DNA from: Asterionellopsis glacialis
Taxonomy: Eukaryota; Bacillariophyta; Plagiogrammaphyceae; Rhaphoneidales; Asterionellopsidaceae
Length of the DNA: 14,912 nt
Direction: 5' to 3'
NCBI GenBank assembly: GCA_014885115.2
Contig: WKLE02002934.1
Coordinates: forward strand, 8,975-23,886
The position numbers and the translations under genes are program-made. The notes under the pieces were generated by a model. That model was not told the origin of the DNA. It did no database searches and worked only from the letters and a program-made list of their open reading frames with translations. This document shows, piece by piece, positions 5,777 to 14,912 of this stretch; positions within the stretch are counted from its first letter, which is position 1, and each line of letters starts with the position of its first letter.

Positions 5777-8071
5777 ATGAAAAATACGGACACTCGTCGT
5801 CCTCGATTAGAAAAAAATGCCCTGAACGTTCCAGATTTCATAGATGTTCTACAACCATCATCATCATCACCACCACAAAAATCTCATATTAGATCTTCTG
5901 TTAAGAAGCCCAGGCGCAAGCAAGTGATGTTAGGTTTAACCACCACTAGCGCTGAAAAAGAAAAGGTACATGATGCTGATAATGATGTTAAAAATAACTC
6001 AAGAAAACTTTCAACAAGAAGTCACAAAAAACTGGAACAACCAAGAAAAGACGAAACAAAGACTCCTGCTTCTCCTCTTAGTACTACAAGACGATCCGTC
6101 TTTCAACAAAAGGCTGCCGCCAAGAAGAACAAGGAGCCCACTGATTGGGATGGCATGAAGGTGGGAATGTTGGGTATTTCTCCAGCAGATTATCCTGTTA
6201 ATCATTTACATAAATTTGAGCAATCAAAACGGGTACGAATTCCCCGTCGGAACGTCATGCCAGTAATTGAAGAACAATGTAACACCGATGAAGAATCTCT
6301 ACCACAAAAGGCTTCTCCAAAAATGGTACAAGATGATGATCGGCAACTTGTGAAGGACTCAAAATCTGGTACACTAGTTGATGAAGAATTAGGTTTGTTG
6401 GGTGCTGCTCCCAAAGGCGCACCTATTCAGGGTAGCAACGGTATCGCTTGTACAACTACTCCCGAACAACAACCTGGAGCAATTGCAGTACGTGGTCTTG
6501 AGTATGATCCAAACACGGATGAGACCCAAACATTGGGTGAGAACAGTTCTATGCCTCCCATTGACCGCACTGGCAGTAGGACTAGTACTCCAGCTACAAA
6601 CGACGATGAAACACACGCGAGTTCTCGACCGAAGCTTATATCAGCATTTCTTGTCCAACCAGAAGTGAGCAACCGGGAACAAGATCTACCAGCTGCGGTT
6701 GTTCTCCAACCATCGAAATTTAGTCGAAAATGTATCATAATGACATTCTCTATTATTATGTTAGGGCTGATTGCTGTAATTGTAGCAATTATTTTCAAAC
6801 CTGATCATTCGCCGACAGATGATATATCAACAAATTTGAATGTGTCCACAAATCCAACAACGACAGTCCTTCCGACTACAGAGACGCCATCGACAGAACC
6901 ACCATCCACATTACCACCTACGTATGGAAGTTGGAATCAATTTGGACAACTTTTAGAAGGTGACAAAGATGGACAAGACGGATTTGGGTCATCGATTTCA
7001 CTTTCGAGAAGCCTGGGTGATATATTGGCTATTGGCGCCCCAGCAAAAGAATTGGACGGGACAAAACGTTCTGGGTACGTACGAGTGTTTAAACTGATGG
7101 ACAATAACAAATGGGAACAGCTGGGACAGGTGCTAGAGGGTACAAATGAAAATCAAGTTGTTGGAGAGTATGGTGGTGACTCCTTCGGGACGTCACTTTC
7201 ACTTTCAAGTGATGGAAGTAGGTTAGCCGTAGGCGCCCCAGGTAGCAATGCTGGGGAGAGAGATGGTGGTCAGGTACGAATATTCCAGCTGAATGCTAGC
7301 AGCATCTGGGAGCCACTAGGAAAACCGATAAATAACAAGTGGGATGGTTACAGTTATTTTGGTACCTCGGTCTCAATGTCAAGCATGGGTGACCGCCTGG
7401 CAGCTGGAGCTCCGGGTGATGACAGCGGTGGATATGATGCAGAGGTTAGAGTGTTTGAGAAAGGAAGCCATTTCGACTTTAATTGGGTTCAAGTTGGCGA
7501 AGCACTCAGCGGAAAGGAGTGGTGGGATGGATTTGGCAGAACATTGTCGCTTTCCGATAACGGCACCAGACTTGCGGTAGGCGGCCGTGCTAGCGGAGTT
7601 TCAGGTGAAACAGGAGGTCAAGTACGAGTTTATGAATATATGAACAAAGAGTGGGAAATGGTCGGATTCCCAGTGACTGGAGGTAGTATTTCATTTGGCA
7701 CTAGATCAATTTCACTTTCAGGGAGTGGAAACGTACTTGCTGTGGGTGACTGCAACTCCGATAATCAAAGCATAGTTGAAGTCTTCGAGATGATTGACAA
7801 TGCTTGGAAGCAACATGGACAATCATTGAGTGGTTGTTCGGTTTCATTATCAAGCGACGGAGAGAGATTGGTTATAGGTGCAGACAATGAAAATCAGGTA
7901 AAAGTTTACCAGTTCAAAAGAGACAGTAGCGAATGGACACAGGTTGGTCAGTTACAGGGTGAAACAGATACATCGTTCGGCGGTTCGGTTTCACTTACAA
8001 GTGATGGGAACCGAGTAGCTGTAGGTGCTCCTGGAAAGCGTGGTCGGGTTCAGGTGTTCCAGCTCGAATAA
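5777..8071 (+). CDS. Type II membrane protein with seven-bladed FG-GAP-like beta-propeller (764 residues)
   Basis: Residues 1-318 form a basic, Ser/Thr-rich, probably disordered cytoplasmic region with no signal peptide. One hydrophobic membrane helix spans about 319-340 (CIIMTFSIIMLGLIAVIVAI), and a Ser/Thr/Pro stalk covers 341-383 (TTETPSTEPP). From 385 to the end come seven repeats. Most open W-x-x-x-G, carry FGxSxSLSxxGxxLAVGAP and close with VRVF or similar. Seven such units match the blade number of integrin-alpha/FG-GAP propellers, which bind ligands, but canonical DxDxDG calcium loops are not clear. Blade 6 is short and lacks the FG. The basic N-terminus favours a type II topology with the propeller outside the cell. 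Related proteins are, from memory, frequent in diatoms; ligand and role are unknown. The start is the first ATG of the frame that gives the whole architecture, and no introns are needed. Confidence 0.88.
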   Translation: MKNTDTRRPRLEKNALNVPDFIDVLQPSSSSPPQKSHIRSSVKKPRRKQVMLGLTTTSAEKEKVHDADNDVKNNSRKLSTRSHKKLEQPRKDETKTPASPLSTTRRSVFQQKAAAKKNKEPTDWDGMKVGMLGISPADYPVNHLHKFEQSKRVRIPRRNVMPVIEEQCNTDEESLPQKASPKMVQDDDRQLVKDSKSGTLVDEELGLLGAAPKGAPIQGSNGIACTTTPEQQPGAIAVRGLEYDPNTDETQTLGENSSMPPIDRTGSRTSTPATNDDETHASSRPKLISAFLVQPEVSNREQDLPAAVVLQPSKFSRKCIIMTFSIIMLGLIAVIVAIIFKPDHSPTDDISTNLNVSTNPTTTVLPTTETPSTEPPSTLPPTYGSWNQFGQLLEGDKDGQDGFGSSISLSRSLGDILAIGAPAKELDGTKRSGYVRVFKLMDNNKWEQLGQVLEGTNENQVVGEYGGDSFGTSLSLSSDGSRLAVGAPGSNAGERDGGQVRIFQLNASSIWEPLGKPINNKWDGYSYFGTSVSMSSMGDRLAAGAPGDDSGGYDAEVRVFEKGSHFDFNWVQVGEALSGKEWWDGFGRTLSLSDNGTRLAVGGRASGVSGETGGQVRVYEYMNKEWEMVGFPVTGGSISFGTRSISLSGSGNVLAVGDCNSDNQSIVEVFEMIDNAWKQHGQSLSGCSVSLSSDGERLVIGADNENQVKVYQFKRDSSEWTQVGQLQGETDTSFGGSVSLTSDGNRVAVGAPGKRGRVQVFQLE

Positions 8072-8549
8072 TCTGCAAAATAAGGTCTTAACCTAATCTG
8101 ATGACGACAAGTGCATTATTTGTAGCGTATGCATTGCAGCTATTCATTTGTACAGCAACCATACATGCTTTTTATTTTTTAAGTATGTCCGAAATATATT
8201 TTTAATTTGATAACTAAAGCAGCAATAATCTATAAAGTAAACATTTGAAAACTAACCTCTTCTCTGGACTGGAATTTGAAATGGATTTATAAAGTAAGTC
8301 GTGTAAAAGTACCAAACAAAACTAGGAAACACAACACACGACGGAGAACAAAAAGGGGGGTGGAAATAAAGATTGAATACAATAAGAGATCATCTGAGAT
8401 TTCTCCTAGACTTAAAAACATTGTTGGTATACAAAGGTGGACACACGTACTTAATGGAATGTAATTCATCAAACTAATGCCGCTCTAAGAAATTTCCATC
8501 AATTCAACAAGATATAGCACTTGACCTTTCACTTTTTAAAATTTCTTTT
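8072..8549. other. Convergent 3' spacer
   Basis: 478 bp between the stop codons of two genes that face each other (the propeller protein on plus, the protease on minus), so it should carry both 3' UTRs. It is AT-rich with AATAAA-like words (for example gaaataaag near 8365). Short ORFs on both strands (around 8276-8472) lack any domain and are not called. Confidence 0.5.
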
Positions 8550-10294
<1,745 letters not shown>

Positions 10295-10949
10295 GATTGA
10301 GTGAAAACAGAGTTTGTTTCTTGCTTCACGTGTTACAACAGCTTGTGGATGATCGCAACAGGAAGAGCAAGTGGCAATGTTGCAAACAGAATTGATGGAA
10401 CTTCTTTCTTGATACGGACGGTATGTTCGAAGGAAGTTGAAGTAGGATGAGATAGAAAAAGAGAAAAGTATTGACTGCCAATTTTGGAGGAGCGTTGGAG
10501 GGTGTCAGTTCTTTTTTTTCCCCTCTCTCTCTAGAGAGAGATGTTTCTCTCTTGTAGATACTGTACACCGTACGGTATTCTTTCCGCCTAGAAAAAAGGA
10601 GGGAAAGTTCTTTTTTGTAGATATGTTCGGTATCCATCAGAATGACGCACATACGCTTGCTTCGTACATACAAAAAGGATGTATATTTCTACGTACACGA
10701 TTCGCTTCAGGAAATCGCGATTTCAATATTTTTTGTCATTTGTACGTGAACAGATACTGTGAGCCGATGTGTAACTTCCGAACTTTCTTCTTTTTTCGAT
10801 CGAGTGAGTTGACACCACACCGCTCGCAGACGCTGTGCCGTAATGTAAAATCTTTTTCTCTTTACACGAACTAGTAGAATTTCTGAAACACACAGCTCAC
10901 AACACAGACGGTCTCTTTGTTGCTACAACAACACATTCACACGTTCACC
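10295..10949. promoter_or_regulatory. Divergent promoter region between the two protease genes
   Basis: 655 bp between the start codons of two head-to-head protease paralogs. It must contain both 5' UTRs and probably both promoters. Seen in it: a CACGTG box (10327-10332) about 33 bases upstream of the minus-strand ATG, a perfect 18-bp palindrome of CT/AG repeats (10524-10541), a 10-bp palindrome accgtacggt (10567-10576), and pyrimidine tracts. No clear TATA box is assigned. Short ORFs on both strands here have no support. Confidence 0.5.
10524..10541. repeat. 18-bp perfect palindrome in divergent promoter
   Basis: Alternating TC repeats switch at the centre (10532/10533) to AG repeats, giving nine perfect base pairs with no loop. 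It lies in the middle part of the protease intergenic region, about 230 bp from the minus start and 410 bp from the plus start. It could be a symmetric binding site, or a by-product of a CT microsatellite. Confidence 0.5.
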
Positions 10950-12796
<1,847 letters not shown>

Positions 12797-14776
12797 GAAA
12801 ATTTTACATGACATGACATGGCATTATAATATGTTTATTATTACTATTATATATGGCCAATGGTGGTGGTAAATTGGATAAATTTTTTCCCATGGAGAAA
12901 CAACTCAAAAATGAATCATCACCGCACGAAACACAAATGTCATGGTTTTGCCCTCATTTTTACCAAAAAGCTCTATAACGCAACCAAAACTTGCCGTCTA
13001 GGATTACATCTTAAAAAAAACATATAAATATAAATAACTTATCTTGCACTCGGTACACTGTTTGAATAAAAAACCTACAACTTGTAAACTCTTATCTCGG
13101 TAATGCCTCTTTCGAACAAACAAAAGAGTGATTTTTGTATTATGTAGTGCATCTTCTTCTGTTTTACTGTACATTCCTAAAAAGAATTCTTGGTAGACAG
13201 ACGGACAATCAAAAGTGCAAAAACGGGTTGTTCTAATGGGGAGGGGGGCAAGGAGGTAAACATTCTTTGGGGACTGTCTGTGTCAGCAGTTGAACTATGT
13301 CGTGGACGAGATCCAACTCAATAATGTCGTAGGATCCATTAATCCTAGTAAATTCTACTATAGGTTTTTGTGTACTTCAACGGTTAAATTATTCAAGTCA
13401 ATCGTTTCAAATAATTCGAATGGAACTGTACAATTATTTAATTACCTGGTATCATGAATACCAGGTACGTAGGTAGACTACCTATTGGAACTGGTATCAA
13501 TTACCAGGTATTTCGAACACCGGCGGATACTACCAGGTACTTCCTATTCTGTACCTCTAGGTATGACAACATTCAGAAAATTCTCGAATCAACATCAGGT
13601 GTACTCGAACCCAATTGAAGTGATACTCCTACCTGGTAGAGGTATCACTAAGAAACTCCAGAAAATAATTAACCCCAGGCGGGTAGTCTCTAGCATTGTT
13701 TCGAATACCTGGTACAGTAAATAAAGGGACTACGATCTGATTTACAGGATACTTGAATACTACTACTTAAAATTGAGTACACAGACACAACATAGAAGTC
13801 AGTACTTAGTGTGATAGTTGAGTAGTAAGGTATTGACGAGCAATGGTCGAATATAGACACACTCGTGTTCATTCCAAAAAATAATTCCAAATGATCTATT
13901 TATGTATCACTACTTTAGATTGATAGTTCTGTTGGATCCACATGAAAATGTATTAAAGCCATTGTATATTATATCGAGGTTACTGTATCTTTACCTTTAG
14001 TATGTTGAGCTTTCTTGAAGAATATCTACCAGGTACAGAGTACGGGCTTTCACTAGTAATCCATTATCGTCTTGTGTGTGCATGATAAATTATAATAATT
14101 AACATCTGTATGTAGGTCCTAGGTCGGTCGGAGAAGAGAACAAAGTGTGCGAGTGCACAAAGCAGAGCCACTACAGGGCAAAGATAGATAGAGAACTGCA
14201 CAAGCAAGACAAGGAGGTCCGTCGGTCTAGAGGCTATGTACGACGTAGACAACCGTAGGCATTGAACGAGTCAGTCATCGCTCTAGCAACAGCAACACAT
14301 ATTAATACTCATACATGGTACAACTCCCAGCAGCAGCACAGTTGCAGACCTAATTGTTTGTACAGAGCACACCCAAGATCTCTTTTTCAAAGAAGGAGCA
14401 GATAGGAGTAGATTCTCTTCTCTCTCTCTAGGACTCGAAAGGAACAAAGCAAAGGAAGAAAGGGATAAGAGTTGAGCACACCGTATCACATCTATACTGC
14501 ACCACACCACAAGATCCTTTTATCGAATCCTAGCTCACACAAACTTTGCCTGCTTACCACTTGGAGCAACGTGCGACTCTGTATAGAAACTCTACACTAG
14601 TAGAGAAGTTAGAACGGAAACTAGTTCTTTTGTCTTTTTATATCTTCCAAGGGGCATTACTTGTCTGTAGACCGACTGAGGCTATTGCCAATTCATTTCA
14701 GTTCAAGTGAACGAAAAACTAACTCTCCCTGCCTCCCCTCTTTTTTAAAAAAAGGCATAAAAATAGTAAAAAAATC
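12797..14776. other. Long gene-free region with palindromic repeat cluster
   Basis: Nearly 2 kb without a supportable gene. The first part is the AT-rich 3' flank of the protease gene. From about 13330 to 14040 the sequence is dominated by repeats of taccaggta and its complement. From about 14090 to 14776 it is richer in CT, AG and CA runs and is presumably upstream sequence of the ORF at 14777; it includes a small perfect hairpin (14590-14595 with 14600-14605). ORFs of 60-80 codons here (for example 13485-13724 plus and 14283-14510 minus) overlap repeats and carry no domain. Confidence 0.55.
13443..14035. repeat. Cluster of palindromic 9-mer taccaggta / tacctggta
   Basis: Seven exact copies of the 9-mer in either orientation occur at 13443, 13459, 13502, 13531, 13630, 13706 and 14027. 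They form hairpins: 13443-13452 with 13458-13467 (10 bp, 5-base loop), 13491-13496 with 13502-13507 (6 bp), and 13619-13626 with 13642-13649 (8 bp, with a further ctacc/ggtag stem inside). Because taccaggta nearly equals its own reverse complement except at the centre, neighbouring copies can pair in many ways. An eighth copy is at 5290-5298. This looks like a family of short hairpin-forming repeats or a decayed miniature transposon. No gene is linked to it. Confidence 0.75.
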
Positions 14777-14912
14777 ATGAAGAAACACCCCCCGCATTCT
14801 TCCTCACAAGACAACACTACCCAAAAGTCTACTTCAGATGATGTACGACCGGAACCATTATCACCGTTAGATAGACAATGGTCTACCAATAACATATCAT
14901 ATGGTGCTGTTG
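14777..14912 (+). CDS. N-terminus of a partial hypothetical protein, cut by window end
   Basis: An ATG at 14777 opens 45 codons with no stop before the window ends. The visible part starts MKKHPPHSSSQDN and continues Ser/Thr/Asp/Pro-rich, including RPEPLSPLDRQWSTNN. This is the kind of polar, probably disordered N-terminus seen in many algal cytosolic or membrane proteins. No domain is recognisable. The even residue use suggests a real gene start, but 45 codons give weak evidence. CT/AG-rich sequence upstream would be its leader. Confidence 0.45.
   Translation, partial: MKKHPPHSSSQDNTTQKSTSDDVRPEPLSPLDRQWSTNNISYGAV

Noticed and set aside
10326..10874. ORFs of 83-115 codons in the protease intergenic region
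   Set aside because: Low-complexity or basic sequence from CT tracts, on both strands at once, between two well-supported gene starts.
13485..13724. A 79-codon plus-strand ORF
   Set aside because: It lies wholly inside the palindromic repeat cluster and repeats tacctggta-derived residues; nothing suggests coding.

Overview
The window looks like nuclear DNA of a eukaryotic microalga, most likely a diatom or another stramenopile. Supporting signs are AT-rich DNA with long gene-free spacers, short GT-AG introns of 150-400 bp, papain-type cathepsins with signal peptides and I29 propeptides, and a type II membrane protein with a Ser/Thr/Pro stalk and an FG-GAP-like beta-propeller. That last architecture is, from memory, common in diatom gene sets. 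There are no bacterial operons, no recognisable tRNA or rRNA genes, and no CRISPR array. The taxonomic call is an inference.

Layout, left to right. Bases 1-865 are non-coding and hold a poly-C/poly-A run, two adjacent perfect hairpins and a GTAC-rich repeat. At 866-2023 (minus) lies the 3' two thirds of a Clp/HSP100-type AAA+ ATPase gene lacking its 5' part. Bases 2024-3304 are an AT-rich insert with one small hypothetical ORF and a diverged direct repeat. At 3305-4649 (minus) lies the 5' part of the same AAA+ gene, broken by a one-base deletion and a truncation. The two AAA+ pieces share about 593 bp that are identical except for one substitution and the one-base deletion. Together they read as one roughly 636-residue gene split around an insert, with the middle duplicated.

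After a 1.1 kb spacer comes a 764-residue single-pass membrane protein with a predicted seven-bladed extracellular propeller (5777-8071, plus). It is convergent with a papain-family cysteine protease gene of three exons (10294-8550, minus). That gene is head-to-head, across about 655 bp, with a paralogous protease gene of four exons (10950-12796, plus). The two proteases share two intron positions and phases, so they are an inverted gene pair that may share a promoter region. Both keep the Cys/His/Asn catalytic residues and should be secreted or vacuolar.

From 12797 to 14776 no gene is supported. This stretch contains a striking cluster of a palindromic 9-mer (taccaggta/tacctggta) arranged partly as hairpins. 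A last ORF opens at 14777 and runs off the window.

No pathway links all the genes. The protease pair is a real paralogous unit. The most unusual items are the split and duplicated AAA+ gene and the palindromic repeat cluster.
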